From: CAXSEF01 sp964236535
Lineage (GTDB): Bacteria; Pseudomonadota; Alphaproteobacteria; Acetobacterales; Acetobacteraceae
DNA length: 64,000 nt
Reading direction: 5' to 3'
Assembly: GCA_964236535.1 (NCBI GenBank)
Contig: CAXSEF010000007.1
Span: 1 to 64,000, forward strand
Below, in pieces: positions 1 through 7,942 of the stretch. A program made the translations under genes and the position numbers. The notes under the pieces are model-generated. The model saw nothing but the letters and a program-made list of their open reading frames with translations. It searched no databases and was not told the DNA's origin. Position 1 is the stretch's first letter, and the number at the start of each line of letters is the position of its first letter.

Positions 1-2
1 AG

Positions 3-89
3 CTTGCCCTGGACGACGCCGACCGCACCGCGATCCGCCGCCACGCACCCGCGCTGCAAACAGCTCTAGTGATGCACATCGACCAGTAA
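3..89 (+). CDS. C-terminal end of an unidentified protein (partial)
   Basis: An open frame enters from the left edge and ends at TAA (87-89), giving 28 residues that end in LVMHIDQ. The stretch is GC-rich and reads like real coding sequence (LDDADRTAIRRHAP), unlike the AT-rich DNA that follows from about position 90. Too little is present to name the family. Positions 90-204 are AT-rich and show no gene. Confidence 0.45.
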   Translation, partial: LALDDADRTAIRRHAPALQTALVMHIDQ

Positions 90-204
90 GCACGTCTTTT
101 AAAGCAGGTGAATAAAGCTACAGTTAAAACGTAAATGGAGTACTGCGGAATTTAGAGTGTGTAATGAGCATGTTTATTTGAGCAGATTTAGCTATATTCA
201 CTGT

Positions 205-777
205 TCAGACAGTGCTGCTCGTGTTCTGGCCTGCAAACCGCCCACGGTAACCTTTTTCTGGCGTCCCGAGCGTCTGTTCAAAAATCAATTGGCATATCTT
301 CATACCCGATCTTAGACGGATAGGAAGATGTCCGTGGTTAATAATTTCCAGACGAATACGTCCATTGAAGCCAGCATGGATAGTGGGCGCGGTTACATGT
401 ATGCCGAGACCAAGGCGCCCAAGGGAACTCTTACCTTCTACTCTTGCAGCAAGGCGCGGTGACTTTCGAAGATCGACATACTCACAGGTCCAACCAAGGA
501 TCAACCGGCGGGGCTTGAGATAATAAGGTTTCTCATTTGGTTCGGTGTCTACGATAAGAATCTGCTTCGTCTCGTCAGCTAGAACAGCCTCGAGAGGATA
601 GCCTTTCCGGCCCGGATCAAAATGCCGATCAACAGGGCTATCCTTGAACTCACTTAAAGTCGGATCGAGAGTTAAGTCTACACTAGTTGACGCAAACGCC
701 TCTTCTGAGGGAGGTGGGTCAATAATCAAAGTCTTCTGATCTAGTGCGAGCCTTATTTCTCGATCCGTCAGAATCAC
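205..777 (-). CDS. dcd: dCTP deaminase-like protein (Dcd/dUTPase superfamily)
   Basis: The 190-residue product resembles dCTP deaminases, which convert dCTP to dUTP for thymidylate synthesis. It starts VILTDREI like typical family members. The core has the SSLGRLGL trimer-active-site motif (about residues 116-123) and, further on, the strand GRIRLEI with the Glu expected to be catalytic. The GTG start at 777 is preferred over an in-frame ATG at 825 for three reasons: it overlaps the upstream gene's stop as GTGA, a GAGGG ribosome site lies 9 nt before it, and the family N-terminus begins there. Base composition is clearly more AT-rich than the rest of the window, which suggests transfer. Some dCTP deaminases act in phage defence by draining dCTP. 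A housekeeping or defence role cannot be told apart from this sequence. Confidence 0.8.
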   Translation of the reverse strand: MILTDREIRLALDQKTLIIDPPPSEEAFASTSVDLTLDPTLSEFKDSPVDRHFDPGRKGYPLEAVLADETKQILIVDTEPNEKPYYLKPRRLILGWTCEYVDLRKSPRLAARVEGKSSLGRLGLGIHVTAPTIHAGFNGRIRLEIINHGHLPIRLRSGMKICQLIFEQTLGTPEKGYRGRFAGQNTSSTV

Positions 778-1028
778 GCAGGAACGCCCTCTAGAACGTC
801 GTTGCGCGGCATCCAAACTCTCCATTGCCCACGCATTGTCTCTCGGGGCAACTCGACCAAATAGCTATCATCGTTGGAACCGACCGGATAACCAATCTCG
901 ATAGCGCCGTCCTCGACAGACCTCCGATCTACAATGACGCGCTCCACTGTGCCATCAGAGGTTTGTACGCCGACTACCAACTCACTAGGGTGCTGACCCT
1001 GTCCTAAATCTTGAACTCGAATCCACAT
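774..1028 (-). CDS. Small conserved-looking protein coupled to the dCTP deaminase
   Basis: This gene encodes 84 residues, begins MWIRVQDLGQGQHPSE and has no membrane segment or signal peptide. The composition looks like a compact beta-rich protein (VIVDRRSV, EIGYPVG, YLVELPRE). An AGGAGAG ribosome site lies 8 nt before the ATG. Its TGA overlaps the GTG start of the deaminase gene (GTGA), so the two are probably translated together. It shares the AT-rich composition of its partner. I do not know a function. The coupling suggests a regulator or subunit of the deaminase. Confidence 0.65.
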   Translation of the reverse strand: MWIRVQDLGQGQHPSELVVGVQTSDGTVERVIVDRRSVEDGAIEIGYPVGSNDDSYLVELPRETMRGQWRVWMPRNDVLEGVPA

Positions 1029-1274
1029 CAGTGGGTCTCTCCTCTATCCGGGTGGACAAGAATCCTTGTCCTTTAAGGTCTTTACAGTCAATTCCGTTTT
1101 GGCGTCACACTGTGACGTGCATCTCTGCGTTAGCTCGCACGGAGCTTGCGCTGGCCTTTCCCATCTGAATGACCCTTCAGAAAGGAAAAATGACACTTTT
1201 GTACAAAGCGTTTCTAAAAACCATCTCCTTCATCCCTGCGCCAACTCTCCCAAGACATGCCGCCACACCTAATG

Positions 1275-1310
1275 TGTGCGGGTCTGGGGCCTCACGCCCC
1301 AGCGGCTCCC
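1275..1310 (+). repeat. Dispersed palindromic repeat, partial copy 1
   Basis: The stretch from GTGTGCGGGTCTGGGG contains a 7-bp hairpin (CTGGGGC at 1284-1290, GCCCCAG at 1296-1302). It matches the second hairpin of complete copies such as the one at 51161. The third hairpin and the terminal GGCCTTGC are missing. The rest of 1029-1352 contains the likely promoter of the deaminase pair on the minus strand and nothing else I can name. Confidence 0.6.
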
Positions 1311-1352
1311 CGCCTCAAGCTGTGCGGCAACGCCCTGGCCCGCGCCCTCGCA

Positions 1353-2327
1353 TTAGGCCAACCCCCCGACCCCCCGCCCCGCCGCCAGCAGCCGCTCGAA
1401 ATAGGCCACCGTCTGCCCGAGCCCGCGGTCCAGCTCCACCACCGGCTCCCACCCCAGCACCCGCCGCGCCAGCGCGATGTCCGGGCAGCGCTGCATCGGG
1501 TCGTCCACCGGTCGCGGCCGGAACACGATGCGCGACGCCGACCCGGTGATCCGCAGCACCCGCTCCGCCAGCTCGCGCACCGGGATCTCGTGCGGGTTGC
1601 CGATGTTGACCGGCCCCGTCACCGCGTCGCCCGTCGCCATCAGCCGCACGAATCCCTCGATCAGGTCGTCGACGTAGCAGAACGCCCGCGTCTGCATCCC
1701 GTCGCCATACAGCGTGATGTCCTGGCCGCGCAGCGCCTGGACGATGAAGTTCGACACCACCCGCCCGTCCTGCGGGTGCATGCGCGGCCCGTAGGTGTTG
1801 AAGATCCGCGCCACCTTGATCCGCACCCGGTGCTGGCGGTGGTAGTCGAGGAACAGCGTCTCCGCGCAGCGCTTGCCCTCGTCGTAGCAGGCGCGCGGTC
1901 CGAGCGGATTGACGTTGCCGCGGTAGTCCTCGGTCTGCGGATGCACCGTCGGGTCGCCGTACACCTCCGACGTGGAAGCCTGGAACACCTTCGCCCGCGT
2001 GCGCTTCGCCAGGCCCAGCATGTGGATCGCCCCCATCACGCTGGTCTTCGTGGTCTGTACCGGATCGAACTGGTAGTGGATCGGCGACGCCGGGCACGCC
2101 AGGTTGTAGATCTCGTCAACCTCCACGAACAGCGGGAACGTCACGTCGTGGCGCAGCACCTCGAAATGCGGATTGCCCAGCAGGTGCGCGATGTTGTCCT
2201 TGCGCCCGGTAAAGAAGTTGTCGACGCACAGCACGTCGCACCCCTGCGCCACCAGCCGCTCGCACAGGTGCGAACCGAGAAACCCCGCCCCTCCCGTTAC
2301 CAGGATGCGCCGTCGCGTCAGGTCCAA
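1353..2327 (-). CDS. uxs: UDP-glucuronic acid decarboxylase (UDP-xylose synthase)
   Basis: This 324-residue extended SDR converts UDP-glucuronate to UDP-xylose in the cytoplasm, feeding surface polysaccharide synthesis. The NAD site GGAGFLG is at residues 12-18. The UXS-type signature YNLACPASPIHYQFDPVQT follows at about residue 74, the active-site STS is at 118-120, and the YDEGK catalytic pair is Tyr148 and Lys152. The R-IFNTYGPRMHPQDGRVVSNF block is typical of bacterial UXS. The length is normal. No glycosyltransferase lies next to it, so it stands alone here. Confidence 0.93.
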   Translation of the reverse strand: MDLTRRRILVTGGAGFLGSHLCERLVAQGCDVLCVDNFFTGRKDNIAHLLGNPHFEVLRHDVTFPLFVEVDEIYNLACPASPIHYQFDPVQTTKTSVMGAIHMLGLAKRTRAKVFQASTSEVYGDPTVHPQTEDYRGNVNPLGPRACYDEGKRCAETLFLDYHRQHRVRIKVARIFNTYGPRMHPQDGRVVSNFIVQALRGQDITLYGDGMQTRAFCYVDDLIEGFVRLMATGDAVTGPVNIGNPHEIPVRELAERVLRITGSASRIVFRPRPVDDPMQRCPDIALARRVLGWEPVVELDRGLGQTVAYFERLLAAGRGVGGLA

Positions 2328-2787
2328 GCCGTTGATCCCGATCCAGAAGCTGCCGCCCCGCGCCCCGCCGCCAGCCGCACCGCAGAACCCTGATCTCTGT
2401 CACGCACCGCCCGGAGCGCGCAAGGCCCCGCGCCGCGCGACCCGGGCGACTGCATCCCGGGCACCTGCGCCGTCGCGGCCGCCGGCCTGCCCTTCACGAG
2501 CCAGGTCACGCAAGCGTCGGCTTGCCACAGATCGTGTTGAAAAGGGCCGATATCGGCCTGGAGGCGATGAACCAGAACGGTGTGGTCACGGATGATGCAC
2601 TGTGATCGGTCATCAGATCCGTCGTGAACCCGGTCCGGAAAAGCCCGCTGCGCTTCCAGGCGGACCTCAACACAATCCACCCAGATGAGCCGTGGAACAG
2701 CACCCGGCTGCCGCCGGAACCCGACGTTCCCTGCCGCGGAATGACAACGGTTCCGCTCGTCCTGGCGGCCCATGGACGGCGGCAAAC
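2328..2787. other. Intergenic stretch without a recognisable gene
   Basis: This stretch holds 460 bp between the 5' end of uxs and the 3' end of the glutathione transferase gene. A short plus-strand frame ending at the TGA near 2603 reads LPQIVLKRADIGLEAMNQNG. It could be the tail of a decayed gene, but I do not recognise it and see no start for it. The only firm content is the presumed uxs promoter, and no copy of the dispersed repeat is visible. Confidence 0.5.
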
Positions 2788-3489
2788 TCAAGCATCCAGC
2801 ACCTTGCGCATCGAGGCGCCGATCTCGCCGCCGGCATAGGCATCGCCGTAGTCCTCGCTCGCCTTCGCAGCCAGCTTCGCCAGCGCGGGCAGTTCGCAGA
2901 CCCGCCGCGTCAGGGCGGCCGTCATCGGGGCCGCCTCCTCGAGAACCGCCGCGATCCTGCTGAAGCGCCCGGTCATGGTCGACCACAGCGTGGCCGTCAC
3001 GACATCGGCGATGCCTGGCGCCGCCTCGCCCAGCAGGAAGCCGCTGTCGGGCGTCAGGCCGTGGCGCCTGCCGGTCTCCTCCCAGATCGACATCCACTTC
3101 CTCAGGCGCGGGATGGCGTCCTGCCAGCGCTCCTCCGTCCACATGTCGCGGCCACCCTCCAGGGTGATCTCGTCGATCACATCGTTGGCGTCGTTGACGA
3201 CCTTCATGGTCATGGCGCGCAGCGCCGGGGTGGCTGGCAGAAGATCAAGCGTCTCGCCCAGGTAGAGGACGATCGCCGGCATCTCGGCGATCGCGAAACC
3301 CGCCTTCTTGTCGACCAGCATGGGCGGTCCCATGAACGGGACCGGCATGTCCCGTACCGGTCCGCTCATCAATCCCAGGATCGCCGCGTCACCGCCCTCG
3401 GTCCAGGCCGTCCCGGCATGGGCGAGGACCGCGCGGACGAACTGGCCGCGAAACGGCACCGACCAGTAGTAGAGTTCGTAGTCGGACAT
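2788..3489 (-). CDS. Glutathione S-transferase family protein
   Basis: The 233-residue product begins MSDYELYYWSVPFRGQFVRA, a thioredoxin-like GST N-domain. Residues 60-80 contain the glutathione-binding segment VPFMGPPMLVDKKAGFAIAE with the usual cis-Pro and Glu-Met-Pro turn (AEMPAIVLYLGE). The C-terminal half is the helical domain. I set the start at the ATG at 3489. An AAGGAG site stands 11 nt upstream, and longer in-frame upstream sequence does not look coding. The substrate is unknown. The gene appears monocistronic. Confidence 0.85.
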   Translation of the reverse strand: MSDYELYYWSVPFRGQFVRAVLAHAGTAWTEGGDAAILGLMSGPVRDMPVPFMGPPMLVDKKAGFAIAEMPAIVLYLGETLDLLPATPALRAMTMKVVNDANDVIDEITLEGGRDMWTEERWQDAIPRLRKWMSIWEETGRRHGLTPDSGFLLGEAAPGIADVVTATLWSTMTGRFSRIAAVLEEAAPMTAALTRRVCELPALAKLAAKASEDYGDAYAGGEIGASMRKVLDA

Positions 3490-3783
3490 CGAGAGCTGGA
3501 CTCCTTCGCCGAGGGATTCATTGAAGCTCCTGGGTGCACGTCCGATGGCGAGCGGGACGGCCTCGCCAACCGGAGCGACGCGGCGTTCCGACGCCGGCCT
3601 GGACACCTCCGCAGGGGTGGACGCTGCTTCCGTGCGCCTGGCTACGGGCTCAACGAGTTGGTCGCGATACGTCCCGGCCGTCACCGTAGGACCTCCGATA
3701 CCTTCCTGAGTGTCGCCGGCCTGAGTGTCGCCGGACAGGCGGCCGCGATCTTCGTGAGCCCGAGAGATCGGGGCGGACCGGAA

Positions 3784-3970
3784 GCAGGACAGGGCGAGGG
3801 CTCTGCCCTCGACCCGCTGGGGCCCAGGGCTCCAGACCCCTTGTTCCGAAGACAGGAATTGCGCGGGCCACGCCCGGACCCGCAACGGAGCCCCCTGACC
3901 CCTTCTGAGTCAGATGGATTCCAGAGGCTCAGCCAATGGCTGCGTCCAGAGGCAGAGCCTCTGGCCTTGC
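3784..3970 (+). repeat. Dispersed palindromic repeat, copy 2 (degenerate left half)
   Basis: The copy ends in GTCCAGAGGCAGAGCCTCTGG then CCTTGC. Its left half is degenerate (AGGGCGAGGGCTCTGCCCTCG), and it contains GAGTC and GATTC sites. It lies 28 bp from the stop of the small gene at 3999. The remaining part of 3490-3783 has no gene but carries a 15-bp tandem duplication (CTGAGTGTCGCCGG at 3706 and 3721). Confidence 0.75.
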
Positions 3971-3998
3971 TTGCTCGCCGTCCCACCCACCCTCCGTA

Positions 3999-4208
3999 TC
4001 AGGCGTCGTCGGGCCCAAGCAGCACCACCAGCTCCGCACAGCGCCCGTGCAGTTCGGCCTCGCGTTCGAGCGCCTTGGGAAAGCGGCTGCGTCTGGCCTG
4101 CACCAGGGTCTTGCGCGCCTGCGACTCGTGCCATTGCCGCACGGCAAGCAGGCCGGCGTCCCAGCCCCTGCGGAATTCCGCGCTGATCTCGGCTTCAGGC
4201 TCGGCCAT
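3999..4208 (-). CDS. Small hypothetical protein
   Basis: This gene encodes 69 residues starting MAEPEAEISAEFRRGWDAG. The product is a soluble, highly charged alpha-helical protein with no known motif that I recognise. An AGGA ribosome site is 7 nt before the ATG. It lies downstream of the Ni/Co transporter on the same strand, 88 bp after that gene's stop. Confidence 0.55.
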   Translation of the reverse strand: MAEPEAEISAEFRRGWDAGLLAVRQWHESQARKTLVQARRSRFPKALEREAELHGRCAELVVLLGPDDA

Positions 4209-4296
4209 GGCGGGTCCTGTCGGGTTCGAGTGGATCGAGAGCCTCCGCAGGGTTCAGCTAGTGATGCGGCCGCAGCCTTTGCACAAGACACCGGCC

Positions 4297-5385
4297 TCAT
4301 CTCGACCCCACGGCCCGGCGCTCAGGCAGCACCGGCGCGGTCTCCAGCGTATCGTAGCCCTTGTAGCGGTAGAACAGCACCGAGAGCGCCCAGGCGGCGA
4401 TGAACACGCCGATGATCACGAAGCCGAGCCCGTTGAAGTTGTCGTTCAGCACGCCGACGCCATCCCACAGCCACCCGGTCATTCCCAGCCGGCCGCCAAC
4501 CAGGCCGAGCGCCTCGATGCCGCCGATCAGCACCGCCACCACCACGGACACCAGGGTGATCGTCATGTTGTAGTACAGCTTGCGGATCGGCTTGACGTAG
4601 GCCCAGTCATAGGCCCCCAGCATCAGGATGCCGTCGGTGGTGTCGACCAGCGCCATCCCGGCCGCGAACAGCGCCGGGAACACCATGATCGACCACACCG
4701 GCACGCCCTGGCCGGCCTGGGTCGCCGAGATGCCGAGCAGCGAGACCTCGGTCGCGGTGTCGAAGCCAAGCCCGAACAGGAAGCCGAGCGGGAACATGTG
4801 CCAGCTGCGGGTGATCAGCCGGAACAGCGGCCGGAACAGCCGGGCGGCCAGACCGCGCTTGTTCAGCAGCAGGTCCACGTCCTCGTCGACATAGGCGCCG
4901 CCACGCCGCACGTCCCGGAAGGTCTGCCACACCGAACGGAAAGTGAGGAAGTTCATCGCCGCGATGGTGAACAGGAACAGCGCCGAGACGCTGGTGCTGA
5001 CGATCCCGCCGATCGCCTTGTAGCTCTCGAACCGGTCCTCCATCGCGCTCGCCGTGAGCGCGACCGCCGCCGCGGCCAGGATCACCACCGTCGAGTGGCC
5101 GAGCGCGAAGAAGAAGCCCACGCTGACCGGGCGGCGTCCCTCCTGCATCAGCTTGCGGGTGACGTTGTCGATGGCCGCGATGTGGTCGGCGTCGACCGCG
5201 TGGCGCAGCCCGAACCCGTAGGCGAGCAGGGCGGTGCCGAGCAGCACCGGCTCGTGGCGGAACACGAAGCCGGCCCAGATCCACACGGCCACGTTGGCCG
5301 CGAGCAGGATCGCGTAGATGCCGGCGACCGGCCGGCGCAGGCTGGTCGCCCGCTCGTCGAACACGCTGCGCAGGACGGCAAGCAT
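4297..5385 (-). CDS. Nickel/cobalt permease, NiCoT family
   Basis: This 362-residue inner-membrane permease takes up Ni2+ or Co2+ for urease, hydrogenase or cobalamin. The family signature RHAVDADH (H-x4-D-H, residues 62-68, in the second membrane segment) is present, followed by LGHSTVV and LGFDTATEV. About eight hydrophobic segments are visible. A hydrophilic loop follows the FRSVWQTF region. I chose the ATG at 5385 because the hydrophobic core begins soon after it; the longer upstream frame has no membrane character. Metal preference cannot be read from the sequence. Confidence 0.93.
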   Translation of the reverse strand: MLAVLRSVFDERATSLRRPVAGIYAILLAANVAVWIWAGFVFRHEPVLLGTALLAYGFGLRHAVDADHIAAIDNVTRKLMQEGRRPVSVGFFFALGHSTVVILAAAAVALTASAMEDRFESYKAIGGIVSTSVSALFLFTIAAMNFLTFRSVWQTFRDVRRGGAYVDEDVDLLLNKRGLAARLFRPLFRLITRSWHMFPLGFLFGLGFDTATEVSLLGISATQAGQGVPVWSIMVFPALFAAGMALVDTTDGILMLGAYDWAYVKPIRKLYYNMTITLVSVVVAVLIGGIEALGLVGGRLGMTGWLWDGVGVLNDNFNGLGFVIIGVFIAAWALSVLFYRYKGYDTLETAPVLPERRAVGSR

Positions 5386-5891
5386 CGCGGTGGCTCCAGG
5401 GTGGCCAGGCCGAAGCAGTCCCGCGGCAGGCGCAGGCCGACTGGCCTGATGCCGGGCGGAGGCAGCCACCATGCTGCCGGAATCCAGGGCTGCGCCGCCG
5501 CAGCTCCGAGGTCGCCGCGCGCTGCGGCGCCGAACAGGTCCTCGCGACGCGGTGATCGGGCGTGGGCGCCACGATCCCCGCTCGGTGTTCATCCTTCCCG
5601 GGAGACGACGCTACGGCGCGAAACACTGCACCGTCAACGCGAAATCGCCCGCTGCCGCGCGGAAGCGACGGTGCGCGAGGCCCGATTGCGTGAACGACGC
5701 TCCAAGCACAGCAAACCCGCTATCCGCATCTACGGAGCCTGGAGCCCGTCCGGAAACCCGCTCTGCCAAGTCATCCGGCGCGTTACCGTGCGCAACCGCC
5801 GCGAAGCGGCCCCCGGCGGTCAGACGGGCCGTGAGCACCGGAGCACAGCACAGGCGCGTCGGCGGCCGGCAGGGCCGAGTTTCCAGCGGGC
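5386..5891. other. Long leader/intergenic region upstream of the Ni/Co transporter
   Basis: This stretch holds 506 bp between the guanylate kinase stop and the permease start, both on the minus strand. It contains an imperfect inverted repeat around CGTGGGCGCCACG (about 5560-5572) that could be an operator or hairpin. I looked for a cobalamin riboswitch and did not find its core. An open frame at 5611-5838 (75 codons, minus) has no family resemblance, and I do not call it a gene. Confidence 0.4.
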
Positions 5892-6599
5892 TCAGGCGCC
5901 GCTGGCCCCCAGCGCGGCGACGAAGCGCCCCAGCGCCGGCTGGCGTGCGGGCGTCGTGCGCGCCGCGTGCAGGATCGCGCGGATCGTCGACACCGCCCGG
6001 TCCAGCTCCGCGTTGACGACCACGTGGTCGAACTCCCGCCAGTGCGAGATCTCGCCGCGCGCCTGCGCCATCCGCCGCGCGATCTCCTCCGCGGCGTCGC
6101 TGGCGCGGCCCACCAGCCGGGCGCGCAACGCCTCGAGCGACGGCGGCAGCACGAACACGCCCACGCTGTCCCGCGGCAGCGCCGCGCGCAGCTGGCGCCA
6201 GCCCTGCCAGTCGATGTCGAACGCCACGTCGCGGCCAGCGGCCAACGCCGCCTCGACCGGCGCGCGCGGCGTGCCGTAGCGGCGGCCGAACACCTCGGCA
6301 TGCTCCAGGAGCTCGCCGGCACCGGCCATCGCGGCGAACGCGTCCCGGCTGCGGAACAGGTAGTGGGCGCCGTCGACCTCGCCCGGACGCGGCGCGCGGG
6401 TGGTGGCGCTGACCGAGAGCGACAGCTCGGGCTCGGCGTCGAGCAGGCGGCGGGTGATCGTGCTCTTGCCCGCGCCGGAAGGGGCGGCAATCACCAGGCA
6501 GACGCCGCGCCGCGACCCGGGCCCGGCGGCGGCCGGCAGGGCAGGGACGGGCAGGCCGGGAACCGGATCGGCGGCGGGCAGCCCGGGAACGTCACTCAA
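5892..6599 (-). CDS. gmk: Guanylate kinase
   Basis: The 235-residue product phosphorylates GMP to GDP in the cytoplasm. The P-loop APSGAGKST is at residues 39-47, and the GMP-binding block has SATTRAPRPGEVDGAHYLF. The N-terminal 30 residues are a Pro/Ala-rich extension compared with usual family members. The start is a TTG (6599-6597) that overlaps the stop of the upstream yicC remnant (TTGAGTGA). Translation may therefore be coupled to that remnant, which could explain why its reading frame has been kept. Confidence 0.94.
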   Translation of the reverse strand: MSDVPGLPAADPVPGLPVPALPAAAGPGSRRGVCLVIAAPSGAGKSTITRRLLDAEPELSLSVSATTRAPRPGEVDGAHYLFRSRDAFAAMAGAGELLEHAEVFGRRYGTPRAPVEAALAAGRDVAFDIDWQGWRQLRAALPRDSVGVFVLPPSLEALRARLVGRASDAAEEIARRMAQARGEISHWREFDHVVVNAELDRAVSTIRAILHAARTTPARQPALGRFVAALGASGA

Positions 6600-6831
6600 C
6601 GGTCTGCACCCGCTCGCGGAACTGCTCGATCGTGGCGTGGAGCTGCAGGCCGGTCGTCGTCAGGCTGGCCGTCGCGGACCTGGCGCACGGCGTGTCGGTG
6701 CCGAGCCGGTCGAAGCCGGACGGCAGCCGCAGCCGCAGCCCAAGCCCGCGCGCGTTCACGCGATGCCGCGCCGACAGGCCGTCATGCGTGCCCTCGGTGC
6801 GGGCGAGGCCGGTCATCGAGAAGGGCGTCAT
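6592..6831 (-). pseudogene. yicC: YicC-family endoribonuclease gene with large internal deletion
   Basis: The 79-residue frame starts MTPFSMTGLARTEG and continues VNARGLGLRLRLPSGFD, which is the YicC N-terminal domain. It then jumps to IEQFRERVQTVE, which matches the extreme C-terminus of YicC (compare IEQMREQIQNIE in E. coli). Normal YicC proteins have about 290 residues, so some 210 residues are missing while both ends and the frame survive. YicC next to gmk is a known gene order. The product is unlikely to be active. Confidence 0.75.
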
Positions 6832-7109
6832 GCGCCGGTTGTAGGGGTTTTTTCCGGTGGTGGAAGCGGGGTTGGGGGATCAAGGCAAGGCCGGGTGGCG
6901 AGGCCGCCCCCGGACCCCGGCGCTGCGGGAGCAGCCCGGGCGGCGGGGGTCGGTCCCGGCGGGTCCGGCGTCGGGCGGACGGCCCGTGGCAGCATGCGCG
7001 TGCGGATGATCTGGTCCAGACGATGGATCACCCGGCCCGGATCACGCGGATGATGAATGCTGGCACCTCGGTGCGGGCTGGCCGAGCGCTGGATGGCAGC
7101 TCGCCCGCA

Positions 7110-7298
7110 CCGCAGTACGGCTTCCATGGGCATGAGACGGTCGTCGAGGCCAGCTCCCAGGCCCGGATGCTGCCGTGGCTGCAGGTCCGGCCGGATGCCC
7201 AGTATGTCGTGACGCCCGGTGGCGGCATCCCTGACCGGCCAAACCAGAAGGTCGGCAGCGCCGCGGTGTTCGGCATCCGGACGATCGTGACCTTCTGA
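7110..7298 (+). pseudogene. C-terminal remnant of a carbohydrate-selective porin (OprB family)
   Basis: The last about 60 codons of a plus-strand frame read YGFHGHETVVEAS, LPWLQVRPDAQYVVTPGGG and VGSAAVFGIRTIVTF. This is the terminal beta-strand pattern of OprB-type porins, including the final aromatic residue. No porin sequence is visible upstream, so only the 3' end remains. A complete porin gene lies at 32023-33522, but the C-termini differ enough that this is not a recent copy of it. 6832-7109 shows no gene. Confidence 0.6.
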
Positions 7299-7322
7299 TC
7301 GCAACGGGCTACATCCCTCGCC

Positions 7323-7859
7323 ATGACATCCGTCGTCATCGCGCCCGTCGTCATCGCGCCCGTCGTCATCGCGCCCGCCGCCTGTTCGGACGCCGCCGAG
7401 CTGATCCGGGCCAACCTCGACAGCCGGGCATGCCACGCGCCCTGGACCCGGCCCTTCACCGACATGGCGGGCTTCGAGAGCTGGTTCGGCCAGATCGTGA
7501 CCGGGCCGAACCGCGGCATCGTCGCGCGATCGGCGGCGTCCGGCGAGGTCGTCGGCGTGCTGAACCTCACCCAGATCGCCTGGGGGCCGTTCCGCAGCGC
7601 CTGCCTCGGCTACTACGGCACCCTTGCGCACCTGCGCCGCGGCCTGATGACGCAGGCCCTGCGACTGACCGCCGCATACGCCTTCGACAGCCTCGGGCTG
7701 CACCGGCTGGAGGCGAACATCCAGCCGCTGAACCTGGCCTCGGTGGCACTGGTCCGCCGCGTGGGCTTCCGCCGCGAGGGGTTCTCCCCCCGCTATCTCA
7801 GGGTGGACGGGGCCTGGCGCGACCACGAGCGATGGGCGCTGCTCGCCGACGAGCCGTAG
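7323..7859 (+). CDS. GNAT-family N-acetyltransferase (RimJ/RimL-like)
   Basis: The 178-residue product acetylates an amino group with acetyl-CoA; the substrate is unknown. The C-terminal half has the usual RimJ-type pattern: LGYYGTLAHLRRGLMTQAL (CoA-binding turn), then FDSLGLHRLEANIQPLNLAS and VGFRREGF. The extreme N-terminus is odd: three exact copies of a 15-bp unit give VVIAP three times before the domain begins. A later start would remove them, but the ATG at 7323 is the clearest one. Confidence 0.85.
   Translation: MTSVVIAPVVIAPVVIAPAACSDAAELIRANLDSRACHAPWTRPFTDMAGFESWFGQIVTGPNRGIVARSAASGEVVGVLNLTQIAWGPFRSACLGYYGTLAHLRRGLMTQALRLTAAYAFDSLGLHRLEANIQPLNLASVALVRRVGFRREGFSPRYLRVDGAWRDHERWALLADEP
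7332..7376 (+). repeat. Period-15 tandem repeat, 3 exact units (VVIAP)3
   Basis: The unit GTCGTCATCGCGCCC is repeated three times without mismatch at the start of the acetyltransferase gene. Exact identity at third positions points to recent slippage. Confidence 0.95.
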
Positions 7860-7942
7860 CGCCGCGCCCACCGACCGGGCCGGCACGCCGTCCGGCCAGC
7901 CTGGGCTATGCCTGGCGGCGCGCCCGTGGTGCTGTCCGCCGC

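Noticed and set aside
1257..2393. Long plus-strand open frames opposite uxs, and similar long frames opposite many genes
   Set aside because: They are shadows caused by high GC. They lack ribosome sites and family resemblance, while the opposite strand encodes a complete known enzyme.
2506..2703. Transposase fragment downstream of the GST gene
   Set aside because: The frame looked protein-like at first (LFHGSSGWIVLRSAW), but no transposase motif or terminal inverted repeat could be seen.
5500..5640. Possible cobalamin riboswitch upstream of the Ni/Co permease (GGGAAGG and CGAGGACCTG on the minus strand)
   Set aside because: The core GGTG...GCTG-CCCGCAACTGT and GCCACTG boxes are missing, and AGGACCTG lacks two bases of the consensus. 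An Infernal search with RF00174 would decide.
5611..5838. 75-codon minus-strand frame in the permease leader
   Set aside because: It has no ribosome site and no family pattern, and its composition is like that of the surrounding non-coding DNA.
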